Assembly: GCA_963715655.1 (NCBI GenBank)
Contig: OY970262.1
Location: 1,116,001 to 1,180,000 of the forward strand
Length of the DNA: 64,000 nt
Source of the DNA: JANQPD01 sp963715655
GTDB taxonomy: Bacteria > Bacteroidota > Bacteroidia > Flavobacteriales > Schleiferiaceae
Reading direction: 5' to 3'
In this document: piece by piece, positions 27,498 through 37,140 of the stretch
How positions within the stretch are numbered: position 1 is the stretch's first letter
Layout: each line of letters starts with the position of its first letter
The notes under the pieces: generated by a model
What the model was told of the DNA's origin: nothing
The model's database searches: none
What the model saw: the letters and a program-made list of their open reading frames with translations, nothing else
Program-made: the position numbers and the translations under genes

Positions 27498-29222
27498 ATG
27501 ATAAAACGCATCGCGTCTTTCTTTTTTTTCTTAACGTTTTTTGTTGCAGTAGCTCAAAAAAACTATCCGCAAAATTATTTCGCTTCTCCATTAACGGTTC
27601 CGCTATACTTATCGGGCACCTTTGGTGAGCTTAGAGGTAACCACTTTCATAGTGGTATAGATATTAAAACACAAGGTAGGGAGGGGCTACCGGTATTAGC
27701 TGCTGCTGATGGTGACGTATATCGTGTAAAAATTTCCCCGTACGGATTTGGTAATGCCTTGTACATTAGTCATGCAAATGGCTATAACAGTGTATATGCG
27801 CATTTACAAGGTTTTCATCCTAAAATAGAGGCTTATATACGCAAGGCACAATATGAGCAGGAACGTTTTGATGTTGAGGTTTTTCCTAGCCGTGGCGTAT
27901 TTGCTTTTAAACAAGGAGACACCATTGCTTTTTCTGGAAACAGTGGCGGCAGTGGCGGCCCGCATTTACATTTTGAAATAAGAAATGCCCGCAATGAAAA
28001 TATTATAAATCCGCTGCTTTTTGGTTTGGAGGTAGCGGATAATATTCCGCCTAAGCTTAACTATTTGCAAGTGTACACCTTTACCGGCAAGGAATTAGAA
28101 AGTAGTGAGCAACGTAGAGTTTTAAAGCAAAGTGATGGTACTTATTCTTTAAGTGGTGATAACCTTGTGGAATTTACCGATGGAATAGCCTTTGGCGTAA
28201 ATACTTATGATAATTTAAATGGAGCGCCCAATAACAATGGGCCGTTTAAAATTGCACTTGCCATAGATGATGTTCCTGAGTATCAATTTACAACGGAAAC
28301 GTTTGCTTTTGATGAAACACGTTATATAAACAGTCATATAGATTATCCGCGTAAGCAGTGTTGTAGGCAGGTAATTAACCGATTGTATATAGAACCGGGA
28401 AATCAACTTAGCATGTATGGCAAAACGGATAAAATGAATGTATTTACTGATGCAGGAGATAGCGCGCACCCTGTAAGTATTGAAATTTCTGACGTTGCCG
28501 GTAATGTTACAAAACTCAAGTTTTTAATAAAAAAGGTGAAAGGCTTTGAAAGTACCGAAAAAATGGAAACAGCCGTATTGGCGGGTAATATGTCTAAATT
28601 TTTATACGCTCAAAACAACTTTTTTAAAAACGATGATGTGCAGTTTGCCTTGCCAGAAGGCGCTTTATATAACGATGTGTTGTTTGAATATAGCGAAGAA
28701 AATAATTGCTCGGAGTGTGTAACCCAAACGTATGTGTTGGGCGACATTGGTATTCCGGTTCAAAAATATTACACCTTAAAAATAAAAATTCCTGAACGCT
28801 TAAGAGGGAATACCGAAAAGCTTTGCTTGGTAAGCGTAAGAAGCAACGGTAACATTGCAGATTTTGAAGGTTCGCGTTGGGAGGATGGGTACATTACAGC
28901 ACGCACGCGTCAATTGGGTGGTTTTGCTTTGGCAAGAGATACTAAACCGCCAACTTTAAAAGCTATAAATGTGTACGAAGGAAAAGATGTTTCGCGCCAA
29001 GCGAATATTAAATGCAGCATAAGCGATAACTTGAGCGGGGTGGAGGAGTATAGAGCTACCGTAGATGGAAAATGGGTGCTGATGAACTATGATGCAAAGA
29101 ACAATGTATTAATCTTAGATTTAGAAAAAGAGCAAATTTCGGAAGGTTCCAAAGAGTTTTTATTGATAGCAAAAGACAAATTGGGGAATGAAAGCCGACT
29201 GCGTTTATCTTTGACTTTTTAA
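27498..29222 (+). CDS. M23-family metallopeptidase (LytM-like)
   Basis: About 574 residues from the ATG at 27498 (MIKRIASFFFFLTFFVAVAQ), which gives a clean signal peptide; the upstream TTG would bury it. The M23 domain has GNHFHSGIDIKT (HxxxD zinc ligands) and GGPHLHFEIR (HxH). It is followed by about 380 residues of beta-rich repeats. It probably cuts peptidoglycan cross-links or acts as an activator in the periplasm. It is divergent from the zapA operon. Confidence 0.92.
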   Translation: MIKRIASFFFFLTFFVAVAQKNYPQNYFASPLTVPLYLSGTFGELRGNHFHSGIDIKTQGREGLPVLAAADGDVYRVKISPYGFGNALYISHANGYNSVYAHLQGFHPKIEAYIRKAQYEQERFDVEVFPSRGVFAFKQGDTIAFSGNSGGSGGPHLHFEIRNARNENIINPLLFGLEVADNIPPKLNYLQVYTFTGKELESSEQRRVLKQSDGTYSLSGDNLVEFTDGIAFGVNTYDNLNGAPNNNGPFKIALAIDDVPEYQFTTETFAFDETRYINSHIDYPRKQCCRQVINRLYIEPGNQLSMYGKTDKMNVFTDAGDSAHPVSIEISDVAGNVTKLKFLIKKVKGFESTEKMETAVLAGNMSKFLYAQNNFFKNDDVQFALPEGALYNDVLFEYSEENNCSECVTQTYVLGDIGIPVQKYYTLKIKIPERLRGNTEKLCLVSVRSNGNIADFEGSRWEDGYITARTRQLGGFALARDTKPPTLKAINVYEGKDVSRQANIKCSISDNLSGVEEYRATVDGKWVLMNYDAKNNVLILDLEKEQISEGSKEFLLIAKDKLGNESRLRLSLTF

Positions 29223-29275
29223 AGCGTATATAAAATACTAAACCTTTGCGTGCGTTACGTATTGCAGTTTTTATT

Positions 29276-29953
29276 ATGATGAAACACAATTATTCCCTTC
29301 TTTTACTTGTGCTGTTTGCATTTGCCTATAATGTAAATGCTCAAAAACGTACCGTTAAAGACAGTTTAAAACCGGTGCAAATTTCTGCAGTAGTATTTGC
29401 TAATGATACGTTACCGCAAAGCATACCCTATGCTAATGTGATTGTAAAAAACAGAAATCGTGGAACCATGAGCAACGCGCAAGGTTTCTTTTCTTTTGCC
29501 ACCCTTCCGGGAGATACATTGCGCATTACCTGCCTTGGTTTTAAACCGGAAACATTGGTAATACCCGATACTTTAAGCCAAAAAGAATATTTAGCTAGAG
29601 TAATTATGTTTAGAGATACCACGATGCTAGAGGAAGTAACTCTTTACCCGTGGCCAACACCAGACCGCTTTAAAGAAGAATTTTTAGCCACCCGTGTGCC
29701 TACCACACAAAATGATATAGCTATGAAAAATTTAGCCATACAAGAATTAAAAGCCCGTGCTGCCGCTATGGGGTATAGTGCAGAAGAAATGCAAGACTTT
29801 ATGATTCAATCTAGGCAACAGGGCATTTATGACTTTGGCCGCTATGGTGGTTTTTCTAATGGGGGTACCGCTATTTTAGGTTCACTTACCAACCCATTTG
29901 CTTGGCAAGAATTTTTTAAAGCAGTTAAGCGCGGTGATTTCAAATCTAAGTAA
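29276..29953 (+). CDS. Carboxypeptidase-regulatory-like domain protein
   Basis: About 225 residues from the ATG at 29276 (MMKHNYSLLLLVLF). After the signal peptide there is one CarboxypepD_reg-like beta domain (SIPYANVIVKNRNRGTMSNA, FFSFATLPGDTLRITCLGFK). A C-terminal helical part follows (LAIQELKARAAAMGYSAEEM). It is probably periplasmic or attached to the outer membrane. It lies between an M23 peptidase and a TonB receptor on the same strand and may be cotranscribed with the peptidase. Confidence 0.8.
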   Translation: MMKHNYSLLLLVLFAFAYNVNAQKRTVKDSLKPVQISAVVFANDTLPQSIPYANVIVKNRNRGTMSNAQGFFSFATLPGDTLRITCLGFKPETLVIPDTLSQKEYLARVIMFRDTTMLEEVTLYPWPTPDRFKEEFLATRVPTTQNDIAMKNLAIQELKARAAAMGYSAEEMQDFMIQSRQQGIYDFGRYGGFSNGGTAILGSLTNPFAWQEFFKAVKRGDFKSK

Positions 29954-30059
29954 CGCTTATTTTAGTGCCATACATTTTTACAACAATAGCCAATATTTTA
30001 GCAGAATAGAAGTTTAAAAAAAGCAAAAGCACTGCGCACGGCATTGCTGTATTTTTCTA

Positions 30060-32558
30060 TTGTTTAAATCAAACAAATTTTTGCGTACTCTCCTATTATT
30101 TTTACTTGTATTCCTTAGTATAACTGCATTTGCGCAGCGCACCGCCATTAGTGGTGTTGTAAAAGATACTGATGGGCAGCCCTTAGATGGTGTAACCGTT
30201 ACCGTTGGTTCTTTTTATACCCTTACCGAAAAAAATGGCACCTATGATTTAAAAATTGACGATGGCACCAACCTAACCGTATTTTTTACCAGCTTTGGAT
30301 ATATACCGGACACCACCGTAATTACTATTGAAAAAAATGAACAGAAGGTTGTAAATAAGCAACTTAAATTGTTAGATAACGTGCTTCAAGGCGTAGAAAT
30401 TACGGATAAGCGCGCGCGTTTTGACAATCAAATAAACATTGCTACTAAAGATGTAGAAATGTTTGTAGGGCCGGGTTCATCAGTAGAAGGCATTATAAAA
30501 ACCTTGCCGGGAGTAAGTAGTTATAGCGAGCTAAGTAGCCAGTACAACGTGCGCGGAGGTAATTTTGATGAAAACTTAGTGTATGTAAATGGCATTGAAA
30601 TTTACCGTCCATTTCTGGTACGTAATGGCCAGCAAGAAGGTTTGAGCTTTATAAACTCAAGTATGGTAAATGACATTCGCTTTTCAGCCGGTGGTTTTGA
30701 AGCGCGCTATGGCGATAAAATGAGTAGTGTTTTAGACATTACTTATCGTCAACCGCGTGAATTTGCTTTAACCACCGAGGCTTCTTTTTTAGGTGGCAGC
30801 CTTACCTACGAAGACTTTTTGCTTAACAAACGCCTTTCGGTAATGGTGGGCGGGCGCTACCGTACTAATCAACTTTTACTAGGTTCTTTAGATACCGATG
30901 CTGATTTTAGACCTCAGTTTACGGATATTCAAACCTATATGACCTATTACTTAAATGATGAATGGGAAATTAGCTTTTTAGGAAACTACTCGCGTAATCT
31001 GTACCAAGTAGTGCCTAGTGTGCGCACCACAGATTTTGGAACTTTTCAAGAAGCACTGCGCCTTACCGTGTTTTTTGATGGCCAGGAAGATTATGATTTT
31101 ACCACCCGCTTTGGTGCACTTACCACCTCCTACAAGCCAAGTGATAAACTACGTTTGCAGTTTACGGCTTCCGCTTTTCAAACTACAGAGCAGGAGTATT
31201 TTGACGTGATTGGCGCGTATCGCTTAGGTGAATTAAACAATAATTTAGGTAGTGATGATTTTGGTGAAGTAGCGTTTATACGCGGCACTGGCGGCTTTCA
31301 GAATTATGCGCGCAATAATTTAGATGCAATTGTGGCTAACCTTGGCCATAACGGATTGTATGATAATGGAAACGTAACCTGGCGCTGGGGCGCAAAAGTG
31401 CAGTATGAAGATATAATTGATCAATACAAAGAGTGGGAGCGCATTGATTCAGCAGGATATTCTGTTCCGCACAGTCCTACCACCACGTTTACTTTTTCTG
31501 ATACCCTTACAGATGCAGATGGGAATAGATTTGGAGAAATAATAATTAACGAAAATCCAGATGATTCTCTAGAATTATTTGAGTCTTTTAATAGCGCTAC
31601 CACGTTGAGCTCTTTACGCCTTACGGGATTTGTGGAACGGGCGCAAATATTTGAAACCAGCAAAGGCGATTTGTATTTAAACACCGGTATTCGCACGCAT
31701 TATTGGACGTTCACCAATCAAAATGTGATTAGTCCGCGCGCAAGCATTAGCTTTAAGCCTAATTGGCAAACCGATATGGTTTTTAGGTTTTCATCAGGGT
31801 TTTATTATCAACCACCCTTTTATCGTGAAATGCGTAATTTGGAAGGAGGTTTAAATGAAGACATTGTAGCGCAGCGCTCCATACACTTTGTGTTAGGTAA
31901 TGACTATCAGCTAAAAATTTGGGACAGACCTTTTAAGATGGTAACCGAACTTTATTATAAAGATTATAGCAGCTTAATACCGTATGATTTAGATAACGTG
32001 CGCTTGCGTTACCGTGCAGTAAACAACGCCACCGGCTACGCTGCTGGGTTTGATTATAGAATAAACGGTGAGTTTGTAAAAGGTATTGACAGTTGGGCAA
32101 GTGTGAGTATAATGACGGTGCAAGAAGACATTGAAAATGATGGTGCTGGTTTTTTGCCACGCCCTACGGATCAACGTTTTAGTGCAAAAATTTTCTTTCA
32201 AGATTATTTACCCAGCGATCCTTCCTTCCGCGTAAGCTTAACCTTAAGCTATGGTACAGGATTACCCTTTGGCCCGCCACAAGCTACTGCTGAAGAACGT
32301 ATTTACCGCCTGCCGGATTACCGTAGAGTTGACATTGGGTTTACCAAAGTATTTAAGCAGGAGGGAAAGGTGTATAAAACCAAATTCCTTAATAAATTTA
32401 AAACCATGTGGGTAAGTTTAGAGGTATTTAACTTGCTGCAAACCAATAATACGGTAAGCTATTTATGGATAAAGGATATAAGTACTGCGCGTGAGTATGC
32501 CGTGCCAAATTTCCTTACCGGAAGGTTGTTAAATTTAAAGGTAGTAGCGAAATTTTAA
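30060..32558 (+). CDS. TonB-dependent receptor with carboxypeptidase-regulatory-like domain
   Basis: The 832-residue protein starts at TTG (30060); no in-frame ATG exists upstream in the intergenic sequence, and the TTG gives a complete signal peptide ending ITAFAQ. The order is a CarboxypepD_reg-like domain (RTAISGVVKDTDGQPLDGV), a plug (LPGVSSYSELSSQYNVRGGN, LVYVNGIEIYRP), then the barrel ending LNLKVVAKF. The substrate is unknown and no SusD homologue is present. A small exported protein gene follows. Confidence 0.92.
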   Translation: MFKSNKFLRTLLLFLLVFLSITAFAQRTAISGVVKDTDGQPLDGVTVTVGSFYTLTEKNGTYDLKIDDGTNLTVFFTSFGYIPDTTVITIEKNEQKVVNKQLKLLDNVLQGVEITDKRARFDNQINIATKDVEMFVGPGSSVEGIIKTLPGVSSYSELSSQYNVRGGNFDENLVYVNGIEIYRPFLVRNGQQEGLSFINSSMVNDIRFSAGGFEARYGDKMSSVLDITYRQPREFALTTEASFLGGSLTYEDFLLNKRLSVMVGGRYRTNQLLLGSLDTDADFRPQFTDIQTYMTYYLNDEWEISFLGNYSRNLYQVVPSVRTTDFGTFQEALRLTVFFDGQEDYDFTTRFGALTTSYKPSDKLRLQFTASAFQTTEQEYFDVIGAYRLGELNNNLGSDDFGEVAFIRGTGGFQNYARNNLDAIVANLGHNGLYDNGNVTWRWGAKVQYEDIIDQYKEWERIDSAGYSVPHSPTTTFTFSDTLTDADGNRFGEIIINENPDDSLELFESFNSATTLSSLRLTGFVERAQIFETSKGDLYLNTGIRTHYWTFTNQNVISPRASISFKPNWQTDMVFRFSSGFYYQPPFYREMRNLEGGLNEDIVAQRSIHFVLGNDYQLKIWDRPFKMVTELYYKDYSSLIPYDLDNVRLRYRAVNNATGYAAGFDYRINGEFVKGIDSWASVSIMTVQEDIENDGAGFLPRPTDQRFSAKIFFQDYLPSDPSFRVSLTLSYGTGLPFGPPQATAEERIYRLPDYRRVDIGFTKVFKQEGKVYKTKFLNKFKTMWVSLEVFNLLQTNNTVSYLWIKDISTAREYAVPNFLTGRLLNLKVVAKF

Positions 32559-32631
32559 AGGAATTCCCTGAAATTCTCGCACTAAACTAAATGCTTTAAA
32601 CGTTAGGTATTGAACTAACAAACAAAGCATT

Positions 32632-33339
32632 ATGAAATTCAATTTTTTCTGCATCTCCATTTTTTTACTGCTCAATTTACCCTTGTTTTCGCAAAATGAA
32701 ACTGATGTAAAACAGCACTTAAAAAAGCAAAAGTGGGGTTTAAGTCTAGAGTCAGGTGCTTTGATTAAAAATCACAATCAGCTCAGTACTATTTTATATG
32801 GGAATAATAACACATTGGAAACGGGTATTTATTTTCAAAGTAGTGCGGGAATTATTGTGGATTGGCAGCGCTTTTATTTTCTTTTTTCCGGCACACGCGC
32901 TTTTTATGATACTCGCATTAATGCAGCGGATAATTTGCGTGTACGCGAAAGTCAAGGTGGATTTAATATGGGTTATAATGTTGTAAAAAATAAAAAGATA
33001 GGACTCGTTCCTTACCTAGGCATTTTAGAAAGTGTAACTGAAATCACCTTAAGTAAATCAACCAATACCAAAAGTGTAAGCAGCTATTTAGCGGGGGCAG
33101 CTGATACTTATTTTTTACAAGCAAATAATTATTACGGTAGTGCCGGATTGCTATTCACGTATGAGGTAAATCCACTAGATGGTGCCTTCATGGCGCCTTT
33201 TACCATTGGTTTACGTATGGAATATCAGCAAAGAATAAGTGATACGGATTGGAGTGATGCAAGTGGAAATGAATTGAATAGTACAAATGTATTTGACCAA
33301 AGCGTTTTACTGGCCTTTAGTATGGGTTTTTGGCTGTAA
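32632..33339 (+). CDS. Hypothetical exported protein, likely outer-membrane beta barrel
   Basis: The 235-residue protein has a signal peptide ending LPLFSQ. It has alternating hydrophobic strands and a final segment ending in an aromatic residue (SVLLAFSMGFWL), typical of small outer-membrane barrels. I do not recognise a family. It lies 73 bp after the TonB receptor on the same strand, so a shared transcript is plausible. Confidence 0.7.
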   Translation: MKFNFFCISIFLLLNLPLFSQNETDVKQHLKKQKWGLSLESGALIKNHNQLSTILYGNNNTLETGIYFQSSAGIIVDWQRFYFLFSGTRAFYDTRINAADNLRVRESQGGFNMGYNVVKNKKIGLVPYLGILESVTEITLSKSTNTKSVSSYLAGAADTYFLQANNYYGSAGLLFTYEVNPLDGAFMAPFTIGLRMEYQQRISDTDWSDASGNELNSTNVFDQSVLLAFSMGFWL

Positions 33340-33388
33340 CATTTACATTATTTTTTTTTATTTTTAGCACTTTCAAAATATCTAAACC

Positions 33389-33736
33389 ATGCTGAAAAAA
33401 ATAATTTTGCTTTCCACTATAATGCTGTTTTGTGCTGCCTGCGAAGGGGGCCTTTTTAAAGATAGAAATGTGGATTATAAAGTATCTACGAATGGAGGGT
33501 CAGTAATCATAAAATATGAAGACAAAGACGGTGAAACGGTAATTGAGCAAATGAACGGGATCAACTGGAGGCAAAACTTTGAGGCAAAAAAAGATGCTTT
33601 TCTTTATCTGAAGGCTACCGGTAGGGATACGGCTCAAATTATCAAGGTATCCATTGAAAATAACGGCAGCGTTTTAAAGACAAACACCGCTGATGGAGAT
33701 TCTGTAACAGTGGTAGTTAGTACAAATATTGATTAA
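33389..33736 (+). CDS. Small lipoprotein with MmpS-like beta-sandwich
   Basis: The 115-residue protein has a signal peptide with a lipobox (LFCAAC, acylated cysteine near residue 18). The mature part, with YKVSTNGGSVIIKYEDKDGE, a central INWRQNFEAKKDAFLYL and a final strand-rich tail, resembles the pattern of MmpS-type accessory domains. That similarity is by eye only. It is probably periplasmic or on the outer membrane. No transporter is adjacent. Confidence 0.7.
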   Translation: MLKKIILLSTIMLFCAACEGGLFKDRNVDYKVSTNGGSVIIKYEDKDGETVIEQMNGINWRQNFEAKKDAFLYLKATGRDTAQIIKVSIENNGSVLKTNTADGDSVTVVVSTNID

Positions 33737-33997
33737 TGAAAGGGGAATGCTTTGTCGGGTTTTTAAAAATAGCTACCACTTAAAAAGCGTAAAACGATAT
33801 ATCAACCTTTACTTCTTCAATGATGGTGATGGTGAAGTGGTTACAAATGACAATAGAGGTAAGAGCTGTAAAGTCAGGCTCATAAATATAGAATTCTACC
33901 TGAAATTAAAAAGTTAAATGTTTTCAATTAACTTCTGCACATAAACGTTAGTACCAAAGTACTCACATTCAATTAAGTAGATTGCCTTAGGAATGGC

Positions 33998-35544
33998 CTA
34001 CACAGCAATTTTACGTTCCTCTCTTAGTTCAATTTCTTTTATAGATTGCTTCACCTGAGTTTTAATGGTTTTGTACGTTCCAAACATTTGTTCCATTAAT
34101 ACACCGTATAAAAGCGCTTTTTCAGTATATTTTGGTTTGTTCCAAATCGTCCACCATAACAAATTCCAAAAATAAGGACGCACTTTTGAGGTAACTGCAA
34201 CTCGGTAAAGAGTTTTATAGAGTACGTTTACTTCTTTCCAAGAGTATTTGGTAGGGATTTTAAGATTATTGCTAGGATAAGAATACGTTCTGAAGAATTG
34301 TTTAATACGCTTTAAGGCATTTTTAGGTTGATAAACCGCATCAATAACCTGAAGGTAACCTTCAAACAACGCTTTTTCACCCATTATTGGAATCAGGTTG
34401 GTGTCTCCCTCTGCAAAAGCAAAATCTTTACTTAGTCGATTTTCTTTCTTCATCCTTTCATAAAGTTCGGTTCCAGGAGGTGCCTTCAACACATTTACTA
34501 TAGGCAAAGGGATTCCACTTGCCTGTAGAAAGTTGATTTGTCTTTGAAAAGTACTCTCGTCATCTGTGTCAAATCCCACAATAAAGCCTCCCCAAATAAT
34601 AAAACCTTTAGTATGTAGTAAGTTAATGTTATCCATAATGTTACGTTTAAGATTTTGGTTTTTACGCGAAACCTTAAGACTTGCTTCATCTGGCGTTTCA
34701 ATGCCCACAAAAATGTGCCTAAAACCAGCATCAATCATCATTTGCATAAGTTCCTCATCATCAGCTAAATTTATAGTGAGTTGAGTAGCAAAAAAGGAGG
34801 CAGGTTTTCTTTCCTTACGCCATTTAATTAGCGCAGGTAAAAGCTCAGTTTTTAAGAGTTTTTTGTTTCCAATTAGATTGTCGTCTGCAAAAAGCACTAA
34901 AGTACCACCGCTCACTTGCGCTTCAATCAACTCTAGCTCAGCTATTACTTGCTCAGTTGTTTTAACGCGCGGTCTTCTTCCAAATAAGGCGGTTACATCA
35001 CAAAAGTCGCACATGTAGGGGCAACCACGAGAGTATTGAATTATGGAGTAACTATAATCATCCATGTTTACCAAATCAAAGGCAGGTATAGGAGACTGCT
35101 CCATGTCTGCAAATAACTTAGTTTGATACGTATGTTGCGCTTTATTATCCTCAAAGTCTTTTAAAAACAGAGGTAAAGTAATTTCCGCCTCGTTTAAAAC
35201 GAAATAATCAATTTCTGGAAATCTTTCATATTCGTGTGTGAAAAGTGATCCACCACCCACAATAGGCACTTTAGCTTGGTTACATAATTTTGCTATTTCC
35301 CTTACTGACTCTTCCTGCACGTTCATGGCCGAAAGAAAAACAAGATCTGCCCAAGCTAAAGCAGCTTTATCAAGGGGTTGTACATTAACGTCTAGCACTT
35401 TTTTACCCCAACTATTTGGCAACATTGAAGCTACCGTAAGCAAACCTAAGGGTGGATATGAACCTTTTTACCCATTAATTTAAGCGCATGCCGCATAGCA
35501 TAAATGGTGTCGGGCATTTCTGGGTAAACTAAAAGGATGTTCAT
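33998..35544 (-). pseudogene. B12-binding domain/radical SAM protein with an apparent single-base frameshift
   Basis: An intact frame of 481 residues runs from 35443 to 33998. It has part of a cobalamin-binding domain (VFLSAMNVQEESV, VPIVGGGSLFTHEY), a radical SAM cluster motif CPYMCDFCDV and a C-terminal DUF4070-like part. The normal N-terminus is in another frame: the ATG at 35544 opens MNILLVYPEMPDTIYAM, and the expected SYPPLGLLTVASM resumes after a run of five A (minus strand, 35465-35469). One added A would restore one frame of about 514 residues. It may be a true mutation, a programmed shift or a base-calling error. Substrate unknown. Confidence 0.8.
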
Positions 35545-35636
35545 GCTAAAAGTATTTAAGCGTTAAAAATAGAATAAAAGTTCACCAATCGTAAAGCGCG
35601 AAGAATTTATCTTTTTAGTTTTATAAACGGCAACAG

Positions 35637-37140
35637 TCTTCAACCTTCCCGCTGTGGCGGGATGCGCTGTTTATTACCGGCATGAAGCATAAAAAAATCC
35701 CTATCGCTATGCACGAAAGGGATTTTTTAGTGACCTCGGAAAGATTCAAACTTTCAACCTTCCCGCTGTAGCGGGATGCGCTGTTTATTACCGGCATGAA
35801 GCATAAAAAAATCCCTATCGCTATGCACGAAAGGGATTTTTTAGTGACCTCGGAAAGATTCAAACTTTCAACCTTCCCGCTGTGGCGGGATGCGCTGTTT
35901 ATTACCGGCATGAAGCATAAAAAAATCCCTATCGCTATGCACGAAAGGGATTTTTTAGTGACCTCGGAAAGATTCAAACTTTCAACCTTCCCGCTGTAGC
36001 GGGATGCGCTGTTTATTACCGGCATGAAGCATAAAAAAATCCCTATCGCTATGCACGAAAGGGATTTTTTAGTGACCTCGGAAAGATTCAAACTTTCAAC
36101 CTTCCCGCTGTAGCGGGATGCGCTGTTTATTGCCGGCATGAAGCATAAAAAAATCCCTATCGCTATGCACGAAAGGGATTTTTTAGTGACCTCGGAAAGA
36201 TTCAAACTTTCAACCTTCCCGCTGTAGCGGGATGCGCTGTTTATTACCGGCATGAAGCATAAAAAAATCCCTATCGCTATGCACGAAAGGGATTTTTTAG
36301 TGACCTCGGAAAGATTCAAACTTTCAACCTTCCCGCTGTGGCGGGATGCGCTGTTTATTACCGGCATGAAGCATAAAAAAATCCCTATCGCTATGCACGA
36401 AAGGGATTTTTTAGTGACCTCGGAAAGATTCAAACTTTCAACCTTCCCGCTGTAGCGGGATGCGCTGTTTATTACCGGCATGAAGCATAAAAAAATCCCT
36501 ATCGCTATGCACGAAAGGGATTTTTTAGTGACCTCGGAAAGATTCAAACTTTCAACCTTCCCGCTGTAGCGGGATGCGCTATTTATTGCCGCCATGAAGC
36601 ATAAAAAAATCCCTATCGCTATGCACGAAAGGGATTTTAGTTTTAGTGACCTCGGAAAGATTCAAACTTTCAACCTTCCCGCTGTAGCGGGATGCGCTGT
36701 TTATTGCCGCTATGAAGCATAAAAAAATCCCTATCGTAATGCACGAAAGGGATTTTAGTTTTAGTGACCTCGGAAAGATTCAAACTTTCAACCTTCCCGC
36801 TGTAGCGGGATGCGCTGTTTATTACCGCCATGAAGCATAAAAAAATCCCTATCGTAATGCACGAAAGGGATTTTTTAGTGACCTCGGAAGGATTCAAACC
36901 TTCAACCTTCCCGCTGTAGCGGGATGCGCTATTTATTGCCGCCATGAAGCATAAAAAAATCCCTATCGTAATGCACGAAAGGGATTTTAGTTTTAGTGAC
37001 CTCGGAAAGATTCAAACTTTCAACCTTCCCGCTGTAGCGGGATGCGCTATTTATTGCCGCCATGAAGCATAAAAAAATCCCTATCGTAATGCACGAAAGG
37101 GATTTTAGTTTTAGTGACCTCGGAAAGATTCAAACTTTCA
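35637..37140 (-). repeat. Tandem array of degenerate tRNA-Arg-like units, each followed by a terminator hairpin
   Basis: Thirteen units are marked by the plus-strand anchor CAACCTTCCC at 35641, 35755, 35869, 35983, 36097, 36211, 36325, 36439, 36553, 36671, 36789, 36903 and 37021; the matching position in the real tRNA is 37139. Periods are 114 or 118 bp. On the minus strand each unit aligns without gaps to tRNA-Arg(ACG) over the 5' 27 bases (18-20 identities). It then has a CCCGC/GCGGG hairpin in place of the anticodon arm, and then the same variable loop, T-arm (GAAAG-TTTGAAT-CTTTC) and CGAGGTCA end as the tRNA. An AAATCCCT/AGGGATTT hairpin with a T run follows. The unit at 35641 is truncated in the T-arm. 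Confidence 0.93.
37071..37107 (-). terminator. Intrinsic terminator of tRNA-Arg, copied in every array unit
   Basis: On the minus strand AAATCCCT-T-TCGT pairs with ACGA-T-AGGGATTT, followed by seven T. The same hairpin, with small loop changes, recurs once per array unit. Confidence 0.85.

Noticed and set aside
29246..29275. TTG start for the carboxypeptidase-regulatory protein
   Set aside because: It would put ten residues before the signal peptide; the ATG at 29276 gives a normal signal peptide.
33729..33917. 62-residue plus-strand ORF after the small lipoprotein gene
   Set aside because: It overlaps the lipoprotein gene's 3' end, has no signal or known motif, and its composition does not resemble coding sequence of the neighbours.
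35621..36595. A 324-residue minus-strand ORF with a 38-residue repeat
   Set aside because: The repeat arises because the 114-bp unit length is divisible by three. It reads through tRNA-like sequence and terminator hairpins, and the 118-bp units break it. The structure is explained better by the tRNA-like array.
35637..37140. CRISPR array
   Set aside because: Repeats fill the whole period with no unique spacers, the period is far too long for a CRISPR repeat, and there are no cas genes.
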